A DNA stretch of 44,621 bases from Chloroflexota bacterium (GCA_005883625.1 VBDU01000067.1:1-44621), one strand, 5' to 3'. Positions 15,969 to 23,771 are shown, counted from the first letter of the stretch. Notes: generated from the letters alone by a model not told the origin. Program-made: numbers and translations.

Positions 15969-16519
15969 AGCTCTCGGCGAACGATACAGAAATCGCCGTG
16001 GGTCTCGGCGACCGCGAAACCCGCCTTCGCATACATCGAGAGCGGACCCACGTACTGGGTCCACACCCAGCGCGCCGACTCGACCTCGCCGAGCCAGGGG
16101 TAGGCCTCGACGGCGCGCAGGCCGCGCTGCCGCAGGTGGTCGAGCGCGGCGTCGAGCAGCGTCGTGGCGATGCCCAGGCGTCGCTGATCCGGCGCGACGA
16201 CGAAGCAGACGACCGCGCCCACGTCGCCGGAGCGCTCGCCGGGGACGTTCAGGAGCTCGCTCTTGGGCGCCGCGTGGCACCAGCCGACGACGCGGCCGAG
16301 CCGGTAGGCGACGAGCCCGTTCGCCTTGGCGGACCGGATGAGCCCGCTGCGCGTCGCGCGGTTCTGCGCCTTCGTGCGGTCGTCGTAGTCCGGGACGACG
16401 CGCTCGCAGCAATAACACTTCGACCAGTTCGGGTTGTCCGCGTAGGCGACGAGGTCGAAGAAATGCATGACGGCGTCGTGCTGAGCCGGAGAGATCGCCC
16501 GGACCGTGACGTCGCTCAC
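15965..16519 (-). CDS. GNAT-family N-acetyltransferase
   Basis: A 184-residue acetyltransferase. The acetyl-CoA loop is QRRLGIATTLL, after CFVVAPD, and the C-terminal AKAGF closes the fold. A WSKCYCCERVV segment near residue 35 and the GWCHAAP strand place it in a GNAT subgroup with an N-terminal Cys-rich loop. A second member of this subgroup lies at 31737-32336. GTG 16519 was chosen, but the divergent DUF488 gene may start only 3 bp away, so at least one start may be further in. It overlaps the MOSC gene by 4 bp. Confidence 0.82.
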   Translation of the reverse strand: MSDVTVRAISPAQHDAVMHFFDLVAYADNPNWSKCYCCERVVPDYDDRTKAQNRATRSGLIRSAKANGLVAYRLGRVVGWCHAAPKSELLNVPGERSGDVGAVVCFVVAPDQRRLGIATTLLDAALDHLRQRGLRAVEAYPWLGEVESARWVWTQYVGPLSMYAKAGFAVAETHGDFCIVRREL

Positions 16520-16522
16520 GCC

Positions 16523-17080
16523 ATGACTATGACAATGGTCGCGATGGGTCGCATCTGGTCGGTCGGGCACGGCGCGCGCCCGCTCGCCGACTTCGTCGCC
16601 ACGCTCGCCGACGCGCGGATCGAGCTCGTCGCCGACGTGCGCAGCTTCCCCGGCTCGCGGCGCCACCCACAGTTCGGCGCGACGACGCTCGCCGCGTCGC
16701 TCGCCGACAGCGGCATCGCCTACGCGCACCTCCCGGGGCTCGGCGGCCGCCGCAGCGAGCGTGGCGAGTCCGCGCACGTGGCGCTGCGGGTCGCGGCGTT
16801 CCGCGCCTACGCCGACCACCTCGCGACGAGCGAGTTCGCGACCGACTACGCGCGCCTCACCGAGCTCGCGTCGACGAAGCGCGTCGCGTTCATGTGCGCG
16901 GAGACCCTCTGGTGGCGGTGCCACCGGCGGATCCTCGCGGACCGGTTCACGGTCGACGGCTGGGAGGTGGTGCACCTGCTCGCGCCCGGCAGGAGCGAGC
17001 CGCACGTGCTGTGGGACGCCGCGCGGGTCGTGGATGGGCGGCTGGTGTACGACGCGGGGACGCTACTGTCCCGCGCGTGA
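16523..17080 (+). CDS. DUF488-family protein
   Basis: A protein of 185 residues or slightly fewer. It carries the family marks IWSVGHGARPLADFV, LVADVRSFPGSRRHPQF, LPGLGGRR and FMCAETLWWRCHRRIL. DUF488 proteins have a conserved Cys and Arg set and no settled reaction. Four in-frame ATGs (16523, 16529, 16535, 16544) precede the first strand; 16544 gives the most usual family length and leaves 24 bp to the divergent GNAT gene. The stop overlaps the HIT gene start (GTGA), so the two are coupled. Confidence 0.85.
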   Translation: MTMTMVAMGRIWSVGHGARPLADFVATLADARIELVADVRSFPGSRRHPQFGATTLAASLADSGIAYAHLPGLGGRRSERGESAHVALRVAAFRAYADHLATSEFATDYARLTELASTKRVAFMCAETLWWRCHRRILADRFTVDGWEVVHLLAPGRSEPHVLWDAARVVDGRLVYDAGTLLSRA

Positions 17081-17556
17081 GGCGAACCTGGCCGGCCGAC
17101 TGGCAGGCGCGGAAAGCTGGCAACGGCTGCTCGATGTGCGCGGAAGGCCGCCCCGAGCGCGTGGGCCGCAACGAGCGCATCTTCACGGGCGAGACGCTCG
17201 ACGCCTACCTCGTGCGCGAAGACGTGGGCCAGCGCGGCTACACGCACGCGATCTGGCGGGGGCGTCACGTGGCGGATCCGACCGAGCTGTCGGACGACGA
17301 GGCCGCCGCGTACTTTCGCGAGGTCCTCCGGGTCGGGCGCGCGCTCGAGCGTCACTACCGGCCGGCGAAGCTGAACCTCGAGATGCTCGGGAACACGGTC
17401 CCGCACCTTCACACGCACCTCGTACCGCGCTACGTTGACGACGAGAGCCCCGGCGTTCCGGCCGCATTCATGAGCGCACGTACCAAAGGACCGCTGCTTC
17501 CGGCGGACGAGTTCGAACACGAGGTGCGGACGCTTCGAGAGCTCCTGGCGCGCTAG
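17077..17556 (+). CDS. HIT-family protein (nucleotide hydrolase/transferase)
   Basis: A 159-residue histidine triad protein with the catalytic H-x-H-x-H motif HLHTHLVPRY at residues 110-119 and the supporting LNLEMLGNTVPH strand. A CSMC pair at residues 18-21 may bind zinc, as in many bacterial HIT proteins. HIT enzymes hydrolyse nucleotide-phosphoramidates or dinucleoside polyphosphates. GTG 17077 overlaps the DUF488 stop by 4 bp. It converges on rdgB, 42 bp away. Confidence 0.9.
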   Translation: MRRTWPADWQARKAGNGCSMCAEGRPERVGRNERIFTGETLDAYLVREDVGQRGYTHAIWRGRHVADPTELSDDEAAAYFREVLRVGRALERHYRPAKLNLEMLGNTVPHLHTHLVPRYVDDESPGVPAAFMSARTKGPLLPADEFEHEVRTLRELLAR

Positions 17557-17568
17557 AAGACCGCTTGG

Positions 17569-17586
17569 CCTCCGTCGTCACGGAGG
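17569..17586. terminator. Possible bidirectional hairpin between convergent HIT and rdgB genes
   Basis: CCTCCGT and ACGGAGG form a perfect 7-bp stem with loop CGTC, extended by GGC/GCC with one bulge. It sits in the 42-bp gap between two convergent genes, where a shared terminator is expected, but no U-run follows on either strand. Confidence 0.35.
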
Positions 17587-17598
17587 GCCCGAGGATGG

Positions 17599-18201
17599 TC
17601 ACGCGCCCGCCGCCAAGCGGGCGCGGAGCTTCGCGCCCGCGAGGCCACGGTGTGAGATGCGGTGCTTCTCCCCGCTCGGGAGATCGGCCATCGTCCGCCC
17701 GTCGCCCGCGATGACGAAGACCGGGTCGTACCCGAAGCCCTGCTCGCCGCGCGGCGCGTAGCCGATCTCGCCGAGCACCTCGCCGTCGAACAGCTCGCAG
17801 GCGCCATCCGGCCGGCAGAGCGCCGTGACGCACACGAACCGCGCGCGCCGGTCCGTCACGCCGTCGAGCAGCGCGAGGAGCTTGGCGTTGCGCTCCTCGG
17901 CCGAAGCGTGCTCGCCAAAGAACCGCCGGCTACGGACACCGGGCGCACCCCGCAGGGCGAACACCTCGAGGCCGGAATCGTCCGCGACCGTGACGAGGCC
18001 GCTCGACCGGGCGTACGCGCGCGCCTTCGCCTCCCCGTTCTCCGCGAACGTGGCTCCGGTCTCGTCGGGCTCGGGTGGCACGGGCACGAGATCCTGCGGT
18101 GCGACGAGCTCGAGGTCGAGGCCCTGGAGGATCTCGCGGTACTCGCGCAGCTTGCCGGGATTGGCGGAGCCGATGAGGAGCCGGTGCCGGTCCTCGCTCA
18201 C
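17599..18201 (-). CDS. rdgB: dITP/XTP pyrophosphatase (RdgB/HAM1 family)
   Basis: A 200-residue protein with the family start LLIGSANPGKLREY (the SxNxxK nucleotide-binding motif), FAENGEAKARAYA, the DDSGLEV metal-binding motif, and the late GFGYDPVFV and HRISHRGLA segments. It removes non-canonical purine triphosphates such as dITP and XTP from the pool. GTG 18201 overlaps the TGA of the rph frame by 4 bp. The upstream partners rph and mazG form a common conserved set with it. Because rph is out of frame with its own remnant end, the same frame also reads through from rph into rdgB without a stop; see the rph entry. Confidence 0.92.
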   Translation of the reverse strand: MSEDRHRLLIGSANPGKLREYREILQGLDLELVAPQDLVPVPPEPDETGATFAENGEAKARAYARSSGLVTVADDSGLEVFALRGAPGVRSRRFFGEHASAEERNAKLLALLDGVTDRRARFVCVTALCRPDGACELFDGEVLGEIGYAPRGEQGFGYDPVFVIAGDGRTMADLPSGEKHRISHRGLAGAKLRARLAAGA

Positions 18202-18813
18202 GCGAGCGCGGCGCGTTGCGCGGTGACGAGCTCCCTCGCCGTCGCTCGTCGCGACGACGTTCACGTCGGCGTCCGCGATCGAATCTTCGGCGTAGGCGAG
18301 GTCGAGGAGGAGCTCGCCGCCGATGAATCCCGCCGACACCGCGGCGACATGACGGGCGATCGGCGAGGGCTTCATCTTGCGTAGCGCGTGCGCGAGCGCG
18401 ACGAAGCCGCCGGTGATCGCGGCCGTGCGCGTCCCGCCGTCGGCCTGGATGACCTCGCAGTCGACGATGACGCTCCGCGGACCGAGCGCCTTGAGATCCA
18501 CCGCGGCGCGGAGCGCGCGCCCGACGAGGCGCTGGATCTCGAAGGTCCGGCCGCCGGGTCGTCCCGCGATGCTCTCGCGCTGGCTTCGCTCGGGAGTGCT
18601 GCGCGGCAGCATCGCGTACTCCGCGGTCACCCACCCCGTGCCCTTGCCCTCGAGGTGCTTCGGGACGCTCTCCTGGAGCGTCGCGAGGCAGAGCACCTGC
18701 GTGTCGCCGAAGGAGATGCGCGCCGAGCCCTCGGCGAACTTCGAGACGCCGAGCTCGATCCCGATCGGCCGCAGCGCGCGCGGCCTGCGGCCGTCCGGTC
18801 GCGCGAAGCTCAC
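18198..18813 (-). pseudogene. rph: Ribonuclease PH with internal frame-shifting deletion (or fused to rdgB)
   Basis: Residues 1-190 are clear RNase PH: ARPDGRRPRALRPIGIE, GTGWVTAEYAMLPRST, DCEVIQADGGTRTAAITGG and ADVNVVATSDG. The next conserved stretch (the EVQGTAEG region and final helix, roughly 30 residues) is missing. The normal C-terminus then reappears in another frame as ELVTAQRAALA followed by TGA 18198, which overlaps the rdgB GTG exactly as expected for the intact gene. In its own frame, rph runs on as ARHRATRRARVSEDR into rdgB, giving a 404-residue fusion. I think a deletion of about 100 bp near 18230 is likeliest, in the cell or in the assembly. GTG 18813 overlaps the mazG stop (GTGA). 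Confidence 0.75.
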
Positions 18814-19754
18814 GCCGTCCGCTCCCAGAGGTCGCGCATCTCGTCGGGAGCGTACGACTCGAGCGCGCGGCCGGCTTCGCGCGCCTTCGCCTCGACGCGG
18901 GCGACGTGCGCGGCGAAGCGCGCGTTCGCCTCGCGCAGCGCGGTCTCGGCGTCGAAGCCCGCGTCGCGCGCCTCCCCGACGACGTCGAAGAGAAGATCGC
19001 CGAGGAACTCCTCGTCGTCGACGTCGAGCGGCAGCTCCAGGCGCGGAGGGGTGAGCCGCACGCGCGCCGCACGCTCCTGGAGGCGCTCGGCGGCAAAGAG
19101 CGCGGGGAGCTCCGGCGGCAGCCCGCTGAGGAGACCCGGGGGGTCCTCGGGGGGCGAAGCCCCCCGGACGGCCTTCTCCTGACGCTTGATCCGCTCCCAC
19201 TGGGCGAGGAGATCGCCGCCGGGGATCTCGGTCCCGGCGAAGACGTGGGGGTGCCGGCGGATGAGCTTCTCGTTGAGGCGCCGGGCGACCTCGCCGGCAT
19301 CGAACGAGCCCTCCTCGCGGGCGAGCTGGGCATGGATGGCGATCTGGAAGAGGAGGTCGCCGAGCTCGTCGCGCAGCCGCTCGAGATCGCCGGAGTCGAG
19401 CGCGGCGAGCACCTCGTATGCCTCCTCGAGCAGGTGGGGGCGCAGCGACGCGTGCGTCTGCTCGCGGTCCCAGGGGCAGCCGTCCGGGGCGCGCAGACGC
19501 TCGGCGATGCGCGTGACCGTCGCGAGCGACGCGAGATCCGTGAAGGGATCCTGCGGGTCCAGCACGAGCCAGCGCGCGCCGCGAGGATCGACGTCGGCGA
19601 GGGTCGTGCGCGTCTCGCGCTCGCCGATGAGCGTCACCGGGTGCGCCGCCGGATACCGCGCGCGCAGGAACGCGAGATCGGGCGCCGCGTCGAGCGCGAT
19701 GGCGACCGCCCGGAGCGACGAGAAGGCGTGGCGATCGAGGGCGGTCGCGGGCAC
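18810..19754 (-). CDS. mazG: MazG nucleoside triphosphate pyrophosphohydrolase with remnant N-terminal domain
   Basis: A 314-residue MazG protein. The all-alpha catalytic core begins at CPWDREQTHASLRPHLLEE (residues 93-111), with the E-x-x-E and E-x-x-D metal ligands at 111/114 and 130/133, and a second, weaker MazG half near the C-terminus. Residues 1-75 (YPAAHPVTLIGERETRT) resemble the last part of the YabN-type tetrapyrrole-methylase domain found in longer MazG proteins, so the N-terminal domain is cut short. There is no other start codon upstream before the neighbouring gene's hairpin. A palindrome at 19148-19166 lies in frame and encodes the loop GASPPEDPPG. MazG clears aberrant nucleotides, matching RdgB downstream. 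Confidence 0.88.
   Translation of the reverse strand: MPATALDRHAFSSLRAVAIALDAAPDLAFLRARYPAAHPVTLIGERETRTTLADVDPRGARWLVLDPQDPFTDLASLATVTRIAERLRAPDGCPWDREQTHASLRPHLLEEAYEVLAALDSGDLERLRDELGDLLFQIAIHAQLAREEGSFDAGEVARRLNEKLIRRHPHVFAGTEIPGGDLLAQWERIKRQEKAVRGASPPEDPPGLLSGLPPELPALFAAERLQERAARVRLTPPRLELPLDVDDEEFLGDLLFDVVGEARDAGFDAETALREANARFAAHVARVEAKAREAGRALESYAPDEMRDLWERTA
19148..19166. repeat. G-run/C-run palindrome inside mazG
   Basis: C-GGGGGG-CGAAG-CCCCCC-G: a 7-bp stem with loop CGAAG, read in frame within mazG between IKRQEK and LSGLPPELPAL. It belongs to the same family as the elements at 19821, 21215 and 37777. Confidence 0.6.
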
Positions 19755-19820
19755 GAGGTCAACGCCGGCCGGCCACCGGGCGAGGGCGACCTCGAGCGCC
19801 GCCGCGGCGCCCGGGGGATC

Positions 19821-19843
19821 CGAAGGGGGCGAAGCCCCCTTCG
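19821..19843. repeat. G-run/C-run palindrome between the parvulin gene and mazG
   Basis: CGAAGGGGG and CCCCCTTCG form a perfect 9-bp stem around the loop CGAAG, 5 bp after the parvulin gene stop. It could act as a mRNA-stabilising hairpin, but it has no U-run, and its family also occurs inside coding sequence. Confidence 0.65.
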
Positions 19844-19848
19844 ACGAG

Positions 19849-21201
19849 CTACTCGAACTCGAGGCCAGGGACGAGCCGCGTGACGTCGTGCGCCTTCTTC
19901 TGCTGATTCAGCCAGTACGCGTACGCGTTGTCCTTGATCTTCTTCTTCTGCTCGTCATCAAGCGCCCGCGCGTCGTTCTTTTCGAGCACCTTGTACCAGA
20001 CGGTCTGCGTGCGGTCGTTGTGCTGCTTGCTCCGCGTCCCGGCGTCGAGCGAGAACAGCTCGTTCTCGGCACCGATGTCGGTGAACATCCCGCGCGCGAT
20101 CCAGCCCACGTCGCCGCCCTTGTCCTTGGTGTCGCTGTCCTCGGAGAACTGCTTCGCGACCTCGGCGAAATCGGTCCCCTTGTCGAGCGCCGCGTTGATG
20201 TCGGAGATCTTCTTGAGCTGCGCGCTGAACTGGGTGAAGTCGCCGCCGGTCGGGACCGGCGCGGAGACGAGGATGTGCGCGACGTGGACCTGCGCGACCG
20301 GGCTGGCGGCCGCGGCCTCCTGGCGGCGCTTCGTGAGGTCCTCGCGGATCATGTCGTGCCGCGTGTGGGCCGTGATGTCGGCCACCGTGAACCCCGCGCC
20401 GAGCCAGCGCTGGATGGCGTCGCTCGCCTCCGGGCCGCGGCGCTCCTCGACCTGGATGATGTGGTAGCCGAACTGCGACTTCACCGGGTCGGACACCTGC
20501 CCGAGCTGCATGGGGGTCGCGGCATCCTCGAACTCCTTCACGAACTGGCCCTTGCCGACCCAGCCGAGCTCGCCCCCTGAGTCCTTGGAGCCCGGGTCGT
20601 CCGAGGATTCCTTCGCGAGCTTGTTCCAGAGGTCCTGGTCGTTCGGCTTCTCCTTGAGCTGCTTCGCGATGCCGGTCGCCTTCTCGAGGGCCGCCTTGTC
20701 CGCGACGTCCTTGTCCTTGGCGTCCTTGTCCGGCATCACCAGGATGTGACGGCTGCGGAACTGGCTGAAGTCCGACAGGTAGCGCGTCTGGACGGCGTCG
20801 TCGCCGAGGCTCACGCCCTCGCTGTTCGCGGACGCATCGAGGATCGCGTACTCCACGACCGTGTCGAGCGCGCTCCGTTCGTACTCCGACTTCTGCTGCG
20901 CGATCCGTGGGTCGTTCTCGAGCCCGATCGGGACGCCGAAGTCGACGTAGAACTTGGTCTGCTGGTACTTCACCTCGCGCCGCCAGTCGCGGAGCGCGAT
21001 CGCTCGTCCATCGATCGTCGCGGCGGCTTTCAGGTTCTCGCGGTAATACCGATCGGTCGCGCCCCAGGCCATAAGGCCGAGCACGAAGAAGAGGATCGCC
21101 GAGAAGGCGACCACGATGATCGCCTGCTGCCGACGCTCGCGCTGCCACCGCGCCGTGCGCTGCCGCTGGGTGAGGCGTGGAAGTGGGATCCGGCGGGCCA
21201 T
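19849..21201 (-). CDS. Membrane-anchored tandem parvulin peptidyl-prolyl isomerase (SurA/PrsA-like)
   Basis: A 450-residue protein with a basic N-terminus, one membrane anchor at residues 27-47 (AIIVVAFSAILFFVLG) and a SurA-type helical region. Two parvulin domains follow: one with RSRHILVMP, GGELGWVGKGQF and GYHIIQVEE (about 148-255), and a second with VHVAHILVSAP and GGDVGWIARGMF (about 300-410). It should sit outside the cytoplasmic membrane and help secreted proteins fold. ATG 21201 is preceded by GAGGT. It heads the parvulin-mazG-rph-rdgB series and follows the glycosyltransferase by only 9 bp. Confidence 0.88.
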   Translation of the reverse strand: MARRIPLPRLTQRQRTARWQRERRQQAIIVVAFSAILFFVLGLMAWGATDRYYRENLKAAATIDGRAIALRDWRREVKYQQTKFYVDFGVPIGLENDPRIAQQKSEYERSALDTVVEYAILDASANSEGVSLGDDAVQTRYLSDFSQFRSRHILVMPDKDAKDKDVADKAALEKATGIAKQLKEKPNDQDLWNKLAKESSDDPGSKDSGGELGWVGKGQFVKEFEDAATPMQLGQVSDPVKSQFGYHIIQVEERRGPEASDAIQRWLGAGFTVADITAHTRHDMIREDLTKRRQEAAAASPVAQVHVAHILVSAPVPTGGDFTQFSAQLKKISDINAALDKGTDFAEVAKQFSEDSDTKDKGGDVGWIARGMFTDIGAENELFSLDAGTRSKQHNDRTQTVWYKVLEKNDARALDDEQKKKIKDNAYAYWLNQQKKAHDVTRLVPGLEFE

Positions 21202-21210
21202 CTGGAGACC

Positions 21211-22308
21211 TCAATTGTAGGGGGCGGAGCCCCCTACAAACCCCCCACCTGGTAGGCGGCTGCGGCCCCTACGTACCCCCCGCGATCCTTCGGTACACCG
21301 CGAGTCGCCGAGCGAGGCCTCGTCGCCGCTGCGCACGAGCAGCCCGGCGTCCGCGACGACCTCGGCGACCGCGCCGCCCGCGTAGCCCACGACCGGCGTC
21401 CCCGCGGCGAGCGACTCGAGCGCGGTGAGGCCGAACCCCTCGAGGAGCGCCGCGTGGAGGAGGCACTCGGCGCCCGCGTAGAGCGCCGCGAGCGTCGCGT
21501 CGTCGACGTAGCCGGTGACGATCACGCGGTCCCGCGGCACGCGCGGATCCGCGAGCGCGTCGCGGAGCGCGGACGCGAGCTTCCCGAGGTCACCGACGAC
21601 GACGAGACGCAGGTCGCGATCCGCGTCGGCCGCGCGGGCGAAGGCGCGCAGCAGGCCGCCGACGTTCTTGCGCGGATCGAACTGGCCCACGTAGAGGACG
21701 TAGCGCGACGGAACGCCGAAGCGCTCTCGCGCCAGCCGCCGCCCGGCCTCGCGTGACGGCGGCGCGAAGTCCGCGTCGACGGCCTCGGTGATGACGGTCA
21801 CACGCTCCTCGGGCACGCCGAGCCGCTCGACGACGTCGCCCTTCGTCGCCTCCGACACGGCGACGATCGCGTCCGCGCGGCGCGCGAGCGCGTACTGCCA
21901 GGCGTGCCCCAGGCGCGCGTAGGGCAGGCGAAGGTAGTGCTCGGGCCAGATGAGCGGCGCGAGGTCGTGGATCGTGATGACCGCGGGCATCCTCCGCCGC
22001 GCGGGCAGCGAAAGCTGCACGGAGTGATAGACGTCCGCCCTCGTCCCCGCGAGCTCGAACGAGAGCAGGACCGGATCGAACGCGAGCATCGAGAGCTCCG
22101 GGCGGCGCAGCCGGTACGTCGCGAGGTCGCGGTGCGGCGGGAGGAGCGCGCCATCGGCGGGCGCGAAGTTCCGCAGGCGCAGCAGGACCCACTCCACGTC
22201 GCGCGGCGCGCGGCGGGCGAACGCTCCCAGAAGGTTGCGCGAATAGCGGCCGATCCCACGCACGCGCGCCACCGTCTGGAGATGGCGTGCGTCGAACGCG
22301 ACGCGCAC
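21211..22308 (-). CDS. Family 4-type glycosyltransferase with damaged C-terminus
   Basis: A GT-B glycosyltransferase, about 330 recognisable residues: MRVAFDARHLQTVARVRGIG at the start, VITIHDLAPLIWPEHY, YVLYVGQFDPRKNVGGLL, then the donor-binding LLEGFGLTALESLAAGTPVVG. After GDEASLGD the expected last helices are absent. The frame continues into low-complexity residues and ends in GGSAPYN, encoded by a palindromic element. A normal family ending, LAVYRRIAGGT then TAG at 21269, lies in another frame just after the break (near 21305). This suggests an internal deletion that shifted the frame. ATG 22308 is 21 bp from the divergent GT2 gene. Confidence 0.82.
   Translation of the reverse strand: MRVAFDARHLQTVARVRGIGRYSRNLLGAFARRAPRDVEWVLLRLRNFAPADGALLPPHRDLATYRLRRPELSMLAFDPVLLSFELAGTRADVYHSVQLSLPARRRMPAVITIHDLAPLIWPEHYLRLPYARLGHAWQYALARRADAIVAVSEATKGDVVERLGVPEERVTVITEAVDADFAPPSREAGRRLARERFGVPSRYVLYVGQFDPRKNVGGLLRAFARAADADRDLRLVVVGDLGKLASALRDALADPRVPRDRVIVTGYVDDATLAALYAGAECLLHAALLEGFGLTALESLAAGTPVVGYAGGAVAEVVADAGLLVRSGDEASLGDSRCTEGSRGVRRGRSRLPGGGFVGGSAPYN
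21215..21239. repeat. G-run/C-run palindrome at the end of the GT4 gene
   Basis: TTGTAGGGGG and CCCCCTACAA form a perfect 10-bp stem with loop CGGAG. It overlaps the last codons of the glycosyltransferase. A degenerate second copy (GTAGG...CCTAC, 21252-21272) follows. Confidence 0.65.
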
Positions 22309-22329
22309 GTCCCTAGACTATCGGCGCTC

Positions 22330-23295
22330 GTGGTCTCGGTCGTCGTCCCGACCTACAACGAAGCCGGATCGCTTCCGCTGCTCGTCGCCCGGCTCGCGAA
22401 GGCCATGAACGGTCGCGACTGGGAGCTCGTGGTCGTCGACGACGGGTCGCCCGACGGCACCGCCGACGTCGCCGAGTCGCTCGCGGCGGCGCACCCCGTG
22501 CGTGTGGTGCGCCGCCCGGGGAAGGCCGGCCTCGCCTCGGCCGTGCTCGCCGGATTCGCGGCCGCGACGGGCGACGTCCTCGTCGTGATGGATGCGGACC
22601 TCTCGCACCCGCCCGAAAGGGTCCCCGCGCTCGTCGACGCCGTCGCGGCCGGCGCCGAGCTCGCGGTCGGCAGCCGCTACGTGCGGGGCGGGGGGACGAT
22701 GGACTGGCCGCTCCGGCGCCGGATCGTCTCGCGCGTCGCCTGCCTCATCGGGAACGCGCTCGTCCCGGTGCGCGACTGCACGTCGGGGTTCTTCGCGCTG
22801 CGGCGCAGCGTCGTCGAGGGCGTGAGGATCAACGCGATCGGCTTCAAGATCGGCTTCGAGGTGATCGCGCGCGGCCGTTACCGCACGGTCGTGGAGCTTC
22901 CGTACACGTTCCGCGATCGTGAGCTCGGCGCGTCGAAGTTCGGTCGGCGCGAGGTCGTGCTGTACCTGCGGCAATTGGGGGCGGTGCGGCCGATCGCACG
23001 CACGAGAGCGAGTACCACGAGGAAAAATGCCGGCGCGCCGAACGGAAGCAAGATGAGCAGCGCCCGTGGCGGCGGCGCGGGACGCCACGAAGATTCCGGC
23101 ACGCTCAGGAAAATCAGAGACCCGAGCAGGGCCAGGCCGATCCAGGAGCAGGCGAAGACGCGGTCGAACATGCTCACGCCGATCCGAACGTCGATGGCCG
23201 TGCCGGTGGCGTCAGCCGAGAAACGACCTCGTGCCTCGTCGAGCATCGTCGGCCGCGTGAGTACGTGCCGGACCTTCAGGGCGAATCCCTTCTGA
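22330..23295 (+). CDS. Dolichol-phosphate-mannose-synthase-like family 2 glycosyltransferase (3' end abnormal)
   Basis: About 220 residues of clear GT2 sequence: VSVVVPTYNEAGSLPLLV, VVDDGSPDGT, the metal-binding DADLSHPPE, GSRYVRGGG, CTSGFFALRRSV and SKFGRREVVLYLRQL. Polyprenol-phosphate mannosyl or glucosyl transferases look like this and supply lipid-linked sugars for extracytoplasmic transfer. After about base 22985 the frame reads antisense through the neighbouring minus-strand membrane gene for over 300 bases to a stop at 23295, which is not native sequence. The true 3' end is therefore missing. GTG 22330 is chosen; the 21-bp gap to the divergent GT4 gene holds no clear promoter. Confidence 0.8.
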   Translation: MVSVVVPTYNEAGSLPLLVARLAKAMNGRDWELVVVDDGSPDGTADVAESLAAAHPVRVVRRPGKAGLASAVLAGFAAATGDVLVVMDADLSHPPERVPALVDAVAAGAELAVGSRYVRGGGTMDWPLRRRIVSRVACLIGNALVPVRDCTSGFFALRRSVVEGVRINAIGFKIGFEVIARGRYRTVVELPYTFRDRELGASKFGRREVVLYLRQLGAVRPIARTRASTTRKNAGAPNGSKMSSARGGGAGRHEDSGTLRKIRDPSRARPIQEQAKTRSNMLTPIRTSMAVPVASAEKRPRASSSIVGRVSTCRTFRANPF

Positions 23296-23771
23296 GAGAC
23301 CCGTCCGAGCAGCGGCCTCTCCGCGGACCGAGCGAACCATGTCAGCGGCGACCATCTCGATGCGCTGCGTCGACGCAGACGTGCGACGCATTCTTCGAGA
23401 CCCAGCGGCGTGCTGAGCCGGTACCGCCGGCTCGAGAAGATGTTCACTAAGGCGAGCACGCGTCCGGGACTGTCGAGCGGAGGCTCAGCCGCTACCGCCG
23501 GCCCACGTACGCGTGCGTACAGCCACCACCCGAGGAAGGGGAGCGAGCCGATCAACGCCCAGCGCACGACCGGCAGCTTCGCGGTGAGCGCGTCATAACC
23601 GATGGTCACGAACACGAGAACGAACCCGAGCGCGGCCGCGATCGACGACCACGGCTCAGCCGGGAAGAGGCGTGCGAATCGTGTGAGCACGAAGATCACG
23701 AACGAAGGCCCATAGAAGAGGCCGAAGAGCCGACCGAAAATCTCGCCGCGGGTCAGCCCGTCGAATCGCAC
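22878..23771 (-). CDS. Membrane protein of unknown function (3' end abnormal)
   Basis: A protein I cannot assign to a family. Three membrane segments lie near the start (YGPSFVIFVLTRFARLF, SSIAAALGFVLVFVTIGY, ALIGSLPFLGWWLYARV), a soluble region of about 110 residues follows, then two more hydrophobic stretches (SWIGLALLGSLIFL, PAFFLVVLALVRAIG). After IGRT, near base 22985, it reads antisense into the GT2 gene and ends in NCRRYSTTSRRPNF-type residues that look non-native. Both convergent genes thus lose their proper ends at the same point. Start is GTG 23771. Confidence 0.6.
   Translation of the reverse strand: MRFDGLTRGEIFGRLFGLFYGPSFVIFVLTRFARLFPAEPWSSIAAALGFVLVFVTIGYDALTAKLPVVRWALIGSLPFLGWWLYARVRGPAVAAEPPLDSPGRVLALVNIFSSRRYRLSTPLGLEECVARLRRRSASRWSPLTWFARSAERPLLGRVSQKGFALKVRHVLTRPTMLDEARGRFSADATGTAIDVRIGVSMFDRVFACSWIGLALLGSLIFLSVPESSWRPAPPPRALLILLPFGAPAFFLVVLALVRAIGRTAPNCRRYSTTSRRPNFDAPSSRSRNVYGSSTTVR

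Noticed and set aside
15965..17005. Longer start for the GNAT gene at 17005
   Set aside because: The extension is antisense to the DUF488 gene and consists of low-complexity residues; GTG 16519 fits the GNAT fold.
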